Assembly (NCBI RefSeq): GCF_036226405.1
Contig: NZ_CP108464.1
Coordinates: forward strand, 5,580,001-5,644,000
Reading direction: 5' to 3'
DNA length: 64,000 nt
Source: Streptomyces sp. NBC_01260
Lineage (GTDB): Bacteria; Actinomycetota; Actinomycetes; Streptomycetales; Streptomycetaceae
This document shows positions 18,284 to 24,517 of the stretch, one piece after another. The translations under genes and the position numbers were made by a program. The notes beneath the pieces were generated by a model that was not told the DNA's origin, ran no database searches, and saw only the letters and a program-made list of their open reading frames with translations. Each line of letters begins with the position of its first letter. The first letter of the stretch is position 1.

Positions 18284-18937
18284 TCAGTTGTTCGGCAGGA
18301 CGGAGATGCCGCCTCCGTCCGACCGGGCGCGAATCCTGTGGGCGGAGCCGGGGTCGGTCCGCACCTTCACCTGCTGGCTGCCGCCGTCCGTCGCGGCGTC
18401 CACCGTGTATCCGCTGTCCGGCACCCGGATGGTGACGTTGCCGCCGGAGCTGGTGACATCCACGGCCTCGGGCGCCTCGGCGAAGCCGGCCTTCACGCTG
18501 CCCCCGTCGGAGCGCGCGGTGAGCCGGCCGGCCACGCCCCGGTCCACCTCGATGTCCCCGCCGTCGCTCTCCAGGCTGGCGGCGAGCGCCTTGGGCACCT
18601 CCACCCGGAAGTTCACCTCGCAGGTCCCGCCGCCGAAGCCGCCCCCGCAGTCGGAGGGCGCGCTCAGCGTCAGCTCCCCGCCCCGGGTGGAGTGCTTGGT
18701 CGCCGGCTTCTCGTCGTCGTACCGGAGCTCCTCGGTCACCTTGACCGAGCGTCCCGAGCCGACCACCACCGCGATCCGGCCGCCCGAGGTCTTGACCCGG
18801 AGCGAGGTGACGTGGCCGTCGACGGTGTAGGAGGCGGACTCCTCGCTGGTTTTGCCCGTGCAGCCGGAAGCGAGGCCCCCGGACATCACGGCGGCGACGA
18901 CGTACACCGCGGTCTTCGTGCGGAAGGGGCGCTTCAT
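18284..18937 (-). CDS. DUF4097-family beta-helix lipoprotein
   Basis: 217 residues. Signal peptide with lipobox LASGC near residue 26. The rest is a set of short beta-strand repeats with the recurring pattern 'SDGGxI/V' (ESDGGDIEV, RSDGGSVKAG, SSGGNVTIRV, RSDGGGISV), which is the hallmark of DUF4097, a right-handed beta-helix-like domain. The function of this family is unknown; it is usually anchored on the outer face of the membrane. The gene is monocistronic, with the strong terminator just after its stop. Confidence 0.85.
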   Translation of the reverse strand: MKRPFRTKTAVYVVAAVMSGGLASGCTGKTSEESASYTVDGHVTSLRVKTSGGRIAVVVGSGRSVKVTEELRYDDEKPATKHSTRGGELTLSAPSDCGGGFGGGTCEVNFRVEVPKALAASLESDGGDIEVDRGVAGRLTARSDGGSVKAGFAEAPEAVDVTSSGGNVTIRVPDSGYTVDAATDGGSQQVKVRTDPGSAHRIRARSDGGGISVLPNN

Positions 18938-19086
18938 CGAATCTCCCTTGAGACGGTTACCCGGCCAGTACCGCCAGATTCACCCGCACATCTATGACGC
19001 CCCTACATTTCGCGTGACACTGGCCTCCTCCGGCGCTTACGTGCTCGCTACGCCGCTCTCGCTACCGTGCTGTGACCTGCGAAAAA

Positions 19087-19108
19087 AGGCCCTCCCGAAG
19101 GAGGGCCT
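19087..19108 (-). terminator. intrinsic terminator, probably the original tRNA-Arg terminator
   Basis: Stem AGGCCCTCC / GGAGGGCCT with CGAA loop, followed on the minus strand by a run of T (six A on the plus strand at 19082-19087). It lies 18 bases beyond the left att repeat, exactly where the terminator of a minus-strand tRNA gene ending in that repeat would be. Confidence 0.75.
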
Positions 19109-19125
19109 GATGAGGTACGGGCTGT

Positions 19126-19170
19126 GCGCCCCCGGCAGGACTCGAACCTGCGGCCAAGCGCTTAGAAGGC
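19126..19170. repeat. left attachment-site repeat (att core, 45 bp)
   Basis: Identical over 45 bases to 27574-27618. It contains the tRNA-Arg 3' half (anticodon loop, TpsiC arm, acceptor) but is followed by unrelated sequence from 19171, so it is not a tRNA gene. It marks the chromosome/element junction distal to the integrase. Confidence 0.9.
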
Positions 19171-19230
19171 AACGTTACTAGCCAAGACTCTAACCAGGGA
19201 TGATGCACTCTCGCCACCCCCTGACCCCCT

Positions 19231-19272
19231 GCTAGGCACCTTGCGTAGGAACCCTTAGTGCAGGCGCCTAGC
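19231..19272. repeat. inverted repeat with integrase arm-like motif
   Basis: GCTAGGC (19231-19237) and GCCTAGC (19266-19272) form an inverted repeat 60 bases inside the left att copy. GCTAGGCA also occurs twice beside the right att copy. Candidate integrase arm-binding sites; it could also terminate transcription of the DUF2637 gene ending at 19322. Confidence 0.4.
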
Positions 19273-19321
19273 TTCCCCAGGATCGATTCTAAGGACGGGA
19301 CCCGGCTACGGGGACCGGACG

Positions 19322-20035
19322 CTAGGCCGTGAGTGCCAGGGCTTCCCTGATCTCCTTGTAGATCTTCGAGACGTAGGGATGGGACTTGCCCACCTTCTTC
19401 GCCGCCTCCGTAACCGAGAGCCCTTGAAGGAACGCATCCTTGATTCCTTGCTTAGTACTGGAGAGCTCCCCTTTCGGTCCGCTCTCCGTAACCTCTTTCT
19501 CCTCCGTCGTAACCAATGGCCCCGTAACCGTAACCAGGGGAACCGTAACCTTCTGCGTAACCTTCTTGGGCGTAACCACCTTCGTAACCCGTTCCTCCGT
19601 AACCAGAGCCAGGAGTGACGTCTCCAAGTCCCGGAACCTACGCCGGTAGATAGGAGCAACCTCGGAGGCACAGATCAGGATTGCAGGGGCTATGGCGTGG
19701 ATGGCTACTCCTACCCCATCCCTCTCCGCCACAGAACTCCATGTGTTGAGGAACAGAGAAGCCAGACCCGTAACCCACCTGAAGGCAGTAGGCCACTTCC
19801 CTCCATCCAGGCCATGCCTAGAGAGAACTGCATCGGCGGAGATAGAGAGGATGAAAGCAGCATCGGTAAGGACTCCTAGAGCCCAGCCTGACCACTGCCA
19901 TTGAGAGTGGGCGGAGACGAGTGGAGTACTGGTCATCAGTGAGTAGAAGACAGCCCCGGTTACGATCAGCCAGAGCATCGAGTTAACAAGCTTACGGGTC
20001 TTGGTTACGGACTTCAGTTCCTCGGTTACGTTCAT
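19322..20035 (-). CDS. DUF2637-type membrane protein with C-terminal helix-turn-helix
   Basis: 237 residues. Four membrane helices in the first 130 residues (KLVNSMLWLIVTGAVFYSL, WALGVLTDAAFILSISAD, TGLASLFLNTWSSVAE, VAIHAIAPAILICASEVAPI) match DUF2637, a family frequent on Streptomyces plasmids and integrative elements. A charged linker (about 135-195) packed with Val-Thr pairs leads to a helix-turn-helix (LSVTEAAKKVGKSHPYVSKIYKEI). This suggests a membrane-tethered DNA-binding protein. All 14 Val-Thr pairs coincide with a GGTTACG DNA repeat: GTA-ACC in the first three, GTT-ACG in the remaining eleven. A role in spread, segregation or transfer is inference. Confidence 0.8.
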   Translation of the reverse strand: MNVTEELKSVTKTRKLVNSMLWLIVTGAVFYSLMTSTPLVSAHSQWQWSGWALGVLTDAAFILSISADAVLSRHGLDGGKWPTAFRWVTGLASLFLNTWSSVAERDGVGVAIHAIAPAILICASEVAPIYRRRFRDLETSLLALVTEERVTKVVTPKKVTQKVTVPLVTVTGPLVTTEEKEVTESGPKGELSSTKQGIKDAFLQGLSVTEAAKKVGKSHPYVSKIYKEIREALALTA

Positions 20036-20195
20036 ACTTGGTTACGGTCCCTTCGGTTACGCGTTCCTGGTTACGGTTACGCTCCCTGGTTACGCACATT
20101 GGTTACGGCTACTGGTTACGGATGGATGGTTACGGATGGATGGTTACGGAGAGGGCCCGCTTATGCGGGACCCTCCCCTGAGTGTGTTGGTTACG
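19409..20195. repeat. orientation-polarised GGTTACG array (24 copies)
   Basis: Eleven copies read CGTAACC on the plus strand (19409, 19487, 19508, 19523, 19529, 19544, 19556, 19571, 19583, 19598, 19769). Thirteen read GGTTACG (19958, 20003, 20024, 20040, 20055, 20069, 20075, 20088, 20101, 20114, 20128, 20142, 20189). Orientation switches once, between 19775 and 19958. The first 14 lie inside the DUF2637 gene, the last ten in its upstream region. Spacing is irregular (6 to about 180 bases), unlike a simple tandem repeat. Confidence 0.9.
20151..20175 (-). terminator. hairpin terminator after the 73-residue gene
   Basis: GAGGGCCCGC, TTAT loop, GCGGGACCCTC (one bulged A). It lies about 38 bases beyond the stop at 20213 on the minus strand. 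Same design as other hairpins in this element. Confidence 0.5.
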
Positions 20196-20212
20196 GGTTC
20201 ATCGCTCCTCGG

Positions 20213-20434
20213 CTAGTCGAGAGAGCTACGGATCATGCAGATAGCTGTGGTCCTTCTGTTCTCTGCCATGTAGAGCTGACTACGGAACCGGCGGAGGTGA
20301 GGAGCAAGAGAGACAAGCTCCTTGAGGATGGCTATCTTCTCCTCCGCCCTCTGCTTCATGCCCTCCCAACCTCTGTGCCTGTTCTGTCGGTCTGCTATGG
20401 CTAGGAGGTAGAGAAGGGTATTGATCTGATCCAT
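20213..20434 (-). CDS. small basic protein of unknown function
   Basis: 73 residues, start ATG at 20434 with AAGGAG five bases upstream, a strong ribosome binding site. The sequence is mostly helical and rich in Arg, Lys, Leu and Ala (LLYLLAIADRQNRHRGWEGMKQRAEEKIAILKELVSLAPHLRRF). It has no cysteine cluster or membrane helix. I do not recognise a family. It sits upstream of the GGTTACG array, in the same direction as the DUF2637 gene. Confidence 0.6.
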   Translation of the reverse strand: MDQINTLLYLLAIADRQNRHRGWEGMKQRAEEKIAILKELVSLAPHLRRFRSQLYMAENRRTTAICMIRSSLD

Positions 20435-20577
20435 GGCTACTCCTTGATGGTTGTCGCTCTCCAGGTTCCTGGAAGAGCTGGTCTTACGGGTCGGGGCATA
20501 GCCCTCCCCTTGGCGGAGATGAAGAGGATGTCTCCCAGAGCACGGACCGGTAGGGGAGTGCTCGTAGGTTCCCTTGG

Positions 20578-20703
20578 CTACTGGTTCTTGGGCTGCTGAG
20601 TCAGTCGGGCAAGGACAGCAGGGTTCAGGAGAATGGACTCAGGGATTGCCTTGAGCTGCTTCCGGGTGAGGATGATGGGCTTGGGCTTCTTGGAACTGAA
20701 CAT
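20578..20703 (-). CDS. 41-residue microprotein
   Basis: Reads MFSSKKPKPIILTRKQLKAI ... PAVLARLTQQPKNQ to a TAG at 20578-20580. AAGGGA stands about 11 bases before the ATG, the same leader wording (GGGACCA) that precedes other genes of this element. Basic, with a central amphipathic helix. No family recognised. It is supported by start context and element-like codon use only. Confidence 0.5.
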   Translation of the reverse strand: MFSSKKPKPIILTRKQLKAIPESILLNPAVLARLTQQPKNQ

Positions 20704-20773
20704 GGTTGGTGGTCCCTTCGATTCAGGATGCGTAGCCTTGGCGGAGCATCCGTAAGTGTCTGGTCATGAATAA

Positions 20774-20800
20774 GGGCCCCTCTCCTTACGGTCGGGGCCC
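20774..20800. terminator. GGGCCCC hairpin
   Basis: GGGCCCC (20774-20780) and GGGGCCC (20794-20800) with a 13-base loop, between the iteron block and the 41-residue gene. On the minus strand it is followed by TTATTC. Probably a terminator separating the two transcription units. Confidence 0.5.
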
Positions 20801-20979
20801 TGGGTGTTGCAGTGCTTCTCTTACCCTCCGCCAAGACCACGACGGGCTACCGGAGGAGTGGTCGTTAGATCTCTTCTGGTCTTACGGGGATCGCTCCCTA
20901 CCGGTCGGCTCACCCCTTGGTTGCCTGGCCTTCTTCTTCCTCCGCCAGACTCTCTAGGTCTCTGGATCTGTGGGGCTCT

Positions 20980-21125
20980 TACTCTGTGCATAAGTTGTAC
21001 CCGAGGACCGGTCTCTACTCTGTGCATAAGTCGTACCCCTGAGACTGGATGAGACGAGAGCTTCTACTCTGTGCATAAGTCGTACCCCAGGACTGCACCC
21101 CCTTACTCTGTGCATAAGTCGTACC
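20980..21125. repeat. four 22-bp iterons (candidate replication or partition site)
   Basis: Direct repeats at 20980, 21016, 21065 and 21104 sharing TACTCTGTGCATAAGTCGTA plus CC (the first has one T for C). On the minus strand each contains TTATGCACA, one base from the DnaA-box consensus TTATCCACA. Centre spacings are 36, 49 and 39 bases. The last copy touches the stop codon of the gene at 21125-21622. No coding frame covers the block. Confidence 0.8.
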
Positions 21126-21622
21126 TACCACTCCGTTGGGTCCAGCTCCTCTAGCTCCTGGTCGTCTGCCCCCAACTCGTCTTCCTCCTGGTAGAACCAC
21201 CCGGACCGAACCCCGACTTCAAGGGTGTAGGTGGTCTTGGCTCCCCTCTTCTGACCGACCACTGTCTTGGTTATCCAGCCGGACCTTTCCAGCACCTTGA
21301 CTCCACCTTGGACGTAGGCAATGTGCCTGCCTGCCTTGTCGATAGTCCCCACTGCATCGGCTAGAGACCGCTCAGGGATAGTCACCTCACAGCCTTCACC
21401 GGCAAGCCTGGCCAACTGTCGGGCTACGTCCCTTGCACTCCGTGGAACGTGGAGCCTGGCCTCCCAATACCAGTCAGCAGCCTGACCAATCGGGGGAGTG
21501 TGCTCGGCAGCCATGGCGAACTTCCTCTTCTTCAGCTTCCGCCGGTGCTCCTCTATCTCCGCCGAGTAGGCAGTGAGGATGTTGACGGTCTTCTTCTGCT
21601 GGGTGGTCTTGCGTCGGCTCAT
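21125..21622 (-). CDS. winged-helix-like protein adjoining the iterons
   Basis: 165 residues from an ATG at 21622 with AAGGAG seven bases upstream. Basic N-terminus (MSRRKTTQQKKTVN), then a region reading like two helix-turn-helix segments: ARDVARQLARLAGEGCEVTIPERSLADAVGTIDKAGRHIAYVQGGVKVLERSGWI, with the pattern of a winged-helix replication or partition protein. The tail is acidic (EEDELGADDQELEELDPTEW). Its 3' end abuts four iterons, the arrangement expected for an iteron-binding initiator or a centromere-binding protein. No named Rep family is recognised, so the role is inference. Confidence 0.6.
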   Translation of the reverse strand: MSRRKTTQQKKTVNILTAYSAEIEEHRRKLKKRKFAMAAEHTPPIGQAADWYWEARLHVPRSARDVARQLARLAGEGCEVTIPERSLADAVGTIDKAGRHIAYVQGGVKVLERSGWITKTVVGQKRGAKTTYTLEVGVRSGWFYQEEDELGADDQELEELDPTEW

Positions 21623-21863
21623 GTGCTGGTCTCCTTCTGGTTGGTGACATGCGAAAGGGGCCCTCACCGGATGGGTAAGAGCCCCTTGGGTTGGGGGTGT
21701 TGCTGCTCAGGGAGGCGGACCGTAAGGGAGCACTCCCGTTGTTCCTTCAATGCCCCTGTGTGCCTCTGCGCTGGCCTGTCAGATCCTCTTGGTACTCAGG
21801 GAGCCTGCATGTCCGCTGTCCCTGTACAGGGGCTCTCAGGGCCTTCTAAGTGGGCGTACGAAA

Positions 21864-21891
21864 GGGAGGGCCGGTTAACCCGGCCCCTCCC
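21864..21891 (-). terminator. intrinsic terminator after the Phd-like gene
   Basis: GGGAGGGCCGG, TTAA loop, CCGGCCCCTCCC, followed on the minus strand by TTTCGT. It begins 16 bases beyond the stop of the antitoxin-like gene and closes the GIY-YIG/Phd operon. Confidence 0.7.
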
Positions 21892-21906
21892 GTGGGGTCT
21901 TACTGG

Positions 21907-22065
21907 TTACTGCATCAAGTCCCGAGTCAGACGCTGGTATCTCTCCTGGCTAATGATGACTGCCTGAGTGCTCCCGTACCGAGTCAGCTCTACCGTCTGC
22001 CCCTGCTCTGCTACTCGGATCAGTTCGGGGAGTCGTGCCTTTGCCTCTGTCGTAGCCACCTTCAT
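21907..22065 (-). CDS. Phd/YefM-type antitoxin-like protein
   Basis: 52 residues: MKVATTEAKARLPELIRVAE, a GQTVELTRYGSTQAVIISQERY strand-helix block and a short tail. This is the N-terminal dimerisation and DNA-binding fold of Phd/YefM antitoxins (usual start M..VS.SEAR..L.EL...V..G). It is shorter than typical members (75-90 residues), lacking most of the toxin-neutralising tail. It starts in the stop codon of the GIY-YIG gene (TGATG), so translation is coupled. No RelE, Doc or PIN toxin gene follows; a terminator does. Confidence 0.75.
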   Translation of the reverse strand: MKVATTEAKARLPELIRVAEQGQTVELTRYGSTQAVIISQERYQRLTRDLMQ

Positions 22066-22748
22066 CAGATACCCCAATCGTCGTCGTCTGCTTCGGTCTC
22101 TTCGTCGGCCTGCTCTGTCTGCCGGGGATCGGTCTTGAACTCCCCAGTGAGGCGCCCCTCCTTGATGCCAAGCTTCTCTGCCCACTCGGCCGCATGGCTC
22201 TTGGTTCCCTTGGCGCCCATGTGCTTCTTCTCCTGCCACTGCTGGAACTTCTCTATGGCTTCTGCTGCCTCGGGGTGGATGCCCTGTTCCTCGGCCCACT
22301 TGAGTAGGGAAGGGTCTGCATGGAACTGCTCCATGCGTCCGGCCACTCGAAGGTGTAGCCACTGGCTATGGATCAGAAGCTCTGTGCTGGTCCCTCCCTT
22401 GAGAACAGCCAGCACCTGGACCGGAACACCCTTGTGCTTCTGGTAGCTGTTAGAGATGGTCTGGAGCCTGCTCAGGTCTTCCTTGCCGGTCTTGCCCAGC
22501 TTGATGTTCCCGTTGTCCATGCGGATGACATAGGTCCATCCCTTGGTGTGCTTCTCCTTGAAGAAGCCTTCCTCTTCCATCTCCGCCACTAGCTCTCTGG
22601 CCTTAGTGCTCTGGTGTGCAGCCAAGTTCCATGAGTCGTCGTCACAGAGGTTGATGGTGAAGGTGGCAGTACCCGTGTCATAGATCCTGGGCCTGCCTTC
22701 CCTGGTGCAGTCGTTGGCTGAACACGTGCTGGTCTGGTCCTCGGTCAT
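22065..22748 (-). CDS. GIY-YIG (T5orf172/MUG113-like) domain protein
   Basis: 227 residues from an ATG with AAGGGA eight bases upstream. An N-terminal cysteine motif (TCSANDCTREGRPRIY ... NLCDDD) may bind zinc. The central domain reads GWTYVIRMDNGNIKLGKT, RLQTISNSYQKHKGVPVQVLAVLKGGTSTELLIHSQW, matching the T5orf172/MUG113 branch of GIY-YIG: YVI strand, 'IKLGKT' for IKIGxT, catalytic-type Glu in STELLIH. The C-terminal part contains a predicted SAP/Lsr2-like helix pair (KSHAAEWAEKLGIKEGRLTGEF) and an acidic tail. Probable DNA-binding nuclease. It forms an operon with the antitoxin-like gene. Confidence 0.7.
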   Translation of the reverse strand: MTEDQTSTCSANDCTREGRPRIYDTGTATFTINLCDDDSWNLAAHQSTKARELVAEMEEEGFFKEKHTKGWTYVIRMDNGNIKLGKTGKEDLSRLQTISNSYQKHKGVPVQVLAVLKGGTSTELLIHSQWLHLRVAGRMEQFHADPSLLKWAEEQGIHPEAAEAIEKFQQWQEKKHMGAKGTKSHAAEWAEKLGIKEGRLTGEFKTDPRQTEQADEETEADDDDWGI

Positions 22749-22868
22749 GTCTGGTCCCTTCGATCAGGGGCGAGCGTAAGCAGAGCCCCGTGAGTGTGCC
22801 TGTGTGGCTGTGTGCTGGTTCCTGAGTGTGCGTCTGGGGAGTTGCTAGGGATAGCCCCTGACAGGCTC

Positions 22869-23018
22869 TTAGATGGGCCTACAGAGGGTTGCCCCCGTAC
22901 CTCTCTTGCCCTGGCGTGGCTGGCAGTGGCTACCGAATGCCCTCTTGCTAGGAAAGTCCTGCCGACAGATCGGGCACCTGAGTTGGGCAGAACGAGTCTT
23001 GACGTAGAAACGCTTCAT
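22869..23018 (-). CDS. zinc-finger microprotein (49 residues)
   Basis: Start ATG at 23018 with AAGGAGGA ten bases upstream. Reads MKRFYVKTRSAQLRCPICRQ, then DFPSKRAFGSHC: a CxxC knuckle followed 13-14 residues later by HC, the layout of a single C2HC/C2H2 finger. The remainder is basic and Gly-rich. Such proteins on mobile elements may act as excisionase-like or regulatory DNA-binding factors; this is inference. The strong ribosome binding site is the main evidence that it is expressed. Confidence 0.6.
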   Translation of the reverse strand: MKRFYVKTRSAQLRCPICRQDFPSKRAFGSHCQPRQGKRGTGATLCRPI

Positions 23019-23046
23019 GGTGTTGGTCCTCCTTGGATCAAAAAAA

Positions 23047-23071
23047 GGGCAGGCCGGTTATCCGGCTGCCC
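23047..23071 (-). terminator. intrinsic terminator with T-tract
   Basis: GGGCAGGCCGG, TTAT, CCGGCTGCCC with seven A immediately to its left (23040-23046), i.e. a minus-strand hairpin followed by seven T. Between it and 24140 there is no convincing minus-strand gene, so it should end a non-coding transcript or a long leader. Confidence 0.8.
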
Positions 23072-23114
23072 GTGGGGTGGGTCGTGCTGTGTTGGTCCAC
23101 CTCTGGTCAAAAGG

Positions 23115-23151
23115 AAGAGGCCCGATCCTCACTGGGAGAACCGAGCCTCTT
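23115..23151 (-). terminator. second hairpin in the non-coding stretch
   Basis: AAGAGGC (23115-23121) pairs with GCCTCTT (23145-23151); on the minus strand the stem is followed by CCTTTTG. It could be a terminator or part of a folded RNA. Confidence 0.4.
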
Positions 23152-23277
23152 ACCTTGTGCTCACGCATTGAGCTTGAAGGGACCAACCTTCTTCTGCCAC
23201 CTGCTGTCACTGCTGTCCGGTTGCCCGGAAGAGTCGAGGTGGAGTCTTGGGGTGTGGAGGGGAGCTGCTGTGTGCTC

Positions 23278-23632
23278 AGCTCTGCCGGGTAACCGGCGAG
23301 CGATGAACCCTCACTAGTGTATGTAGGCGGACGGTGGCCATGAGCGTCCGCTCGTTACCCAACTTTCTTGGCCTTCTACATCTCGGGGAGCGTCGCGGAG
23401 ACCTTCGAGAGGCTCAACACTTCGTTCCCTCACTACTAGATATAGGCGAATGTTGCCGTTCGCTACTCGCTACGTTACCAAACCTTTACCAGCTTCGCCA
23501 GGAAACCTGGCAAGCGATGAACTATGACTCTCTGCCCTGGTGCTGGGGGAGGTGGCGGAGAGGGAAGGGAGGGGCTGTAGCTGCCTGTTCCCTCACTAAT
23601 AGATGTAGGCGTTTCTGGCGGATCGAGAAACG
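23278..23632 (-). other. non-coding stretch with repeated cores and co-varying inverted repeats
   Basis: Three copies of a core (CCCTCACTA, three variable bases, then ATRTAGGCG on the plus strand) at 23308, 23427 and 23590. Each ends in its own inverted repeat: GCGGACG/CGTCCGC, GCGAA/TTCGC, CGTTTCT/AGAAACG. The stem sequences differ but pairing is kept. A second element, AGC..GCC-hairpin-GGC.AGCGATGAAC, occurs at 23278-23308 and 23491-23522 with stems GCCGG/CCGGC and GCCAGG/CCTGGC. A minus-strand terminator with T-tract lies at 23047. This could be a repeated structured RNA or a set of promoter-operator units. Confidence 0.55.
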
Positions 23633-23728
23633 TCCCCTGCCCAATCTCATCCTTGAGTATGACCAGCACTGCCCCTCGACTACTGCCCTCGTAGTACGTG
23701 AACTGTCACAGGTGTGGCTCACAACCTA

Positions 23729-23746
23729 GGCCCGCTAATGCGGGCC
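23729..23746. terminator. GGCCCGC-TAAT-GCGGGCC hairpin
   Basis: Perfect seven-base stem with a TAAT loop, of the same design as other hairpins in this element. The flanking stretch 23747-24113 holds no gene I can support. Confidence 0.5.
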
Positions 23747-24113
23747 CATTGCCTGGCCATTCATATGTAGTAGTCGAGCCACCTCTCTCTATCTATGAAT
23801 GCAGAGCCCTGCACCTCTCCTCTTTTCCCTCCGCCTGCCCCTGGCTGAATGCATCTGGACCAGAGAGCAAGACAACACAGCGTGACATCCTTTTCCCTCA
23901 TTCTCTACGTAGAGTGACCCGGGGATGCTTAATTCAGGCCCGTGGGTGTGTGTGTGAGACCCATTAGAAATGCAACATGGATCACAGGACACGGGTATGG
24001 GGGGTCGCCCTCTGGGGTGGGGTTTCTATAGTCCCTCTCAGAACGGGTCATAATCGTGAATATCCCATGGTCTTGCCGGCCGGAGACCACTATTTCCCTC
24101 CGCCAACGCCAAA

Positions 24114-24133
24114 GGGCCCGCCAATGCGGGCCC
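24114..24133 (-). terminator. GGGCCCGC-CAAT-GCGGGCCC hairpin
   Basis: Perfect eight-base stem. It starts seven bases after the stop of the minus-strand gene at 24141-24398 and is followed on that strand by TTTGG. Confidence 0.65.
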
Positions 24134-24140
24134 CTGGTTC

Positions 24141-24398
24141 TCAATATCTCTCCCATGGTGACCTCTGTGGTCGCAATGGCCTCCATCCTTCTGGTGCCAG
24201 TGCTTCTCCTGACCCCCACATCCGATAACACATGCTCAACCAGGCTTCTGCTCCTCCCCTGTGCCTCCACTCAAGAGGTAAGAGGTTGGGGCCTACTGGA
24301 TGAGAGGTATCGGGGAGGGTGCAGTAACCCCAGAGGTCTCTGTCGAGGATCACGTATCCGCTCTGGTCCGGCTTTGAGATCACCACGTACCGAGTCAT
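24141..24398 (-). CDS. small protein of unknown function
   Basis: 85 residues if the ATG at 24398 is used; a TTG 24 bases upstream would add eight. It starts MTRYVVISKPDQSGYVILDRDLWGYCTL, a plausible beta-rich domain with many aromatic residues (WGYC, LEWRHR, AWLSMCYRMW). No family recognised. The stop is followed at once by a perfect hairpin terminator, which supports it being a gene. It is divergent from the XRE regulator gene, with 119 bases between the starts. Confidence 0.5.
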   Translation of the reverse strand: MTRYVVISKPDQSGYVILDRDLWGYCTLPDTSHPVGPNLLPLEWRHRGGAEAWLSMCYRMWGSGEALAPEGWRPLRPQRSPWERY

Positions 24399-24517
24399 GG
24401 CCTGGAGACTGGCCAACCACAAGGGAAGTCCGCAGCGACAGAAGGGGCGTCATGTGGGTGTCTCCGAGGGCGTCAAACCGGTGTCATTGCGCAGGTGTTC
24501 GGACTACCGTGAGCCTC

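Noticed and set aside
19126..19170. A second tRNA-Arg gene on the minus strand
   Set aside because: Only the 3' half of the tRNA is present; the sequence after 19170 does not provide the D-arm or 5' acceptor strand. It is the att duplicate.
19409..20195. GGTTACG copies as a simple microsatellite or CRISPR array
   Set aside because: Spacing is irregular, no unique spacers of constant length exist, and more than half of the copies lie in a coding frame; there are no cas genes.
23072..23168. 35-residue minus-strand frame starting at 23168
   Set aside because: It has no ribosome binding site and ends inside the hairpin terminator; more likely leader or non-coding RNA.
23929..24270. 113-residue minus-strand open frame
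   Set aside because: It runs through a perfect hairpin terminator (24114-24133) and overlaps the better supported gene at 24141-24398; no ribosome binding site.
24056..24517. Long N-terminal extension of the XRE regulator frame
   Set aside because: The extension is low in coding character, crosses the divergent gene and reads through a terminator; the helix-turn-helix begins just after the ATG at 24518.
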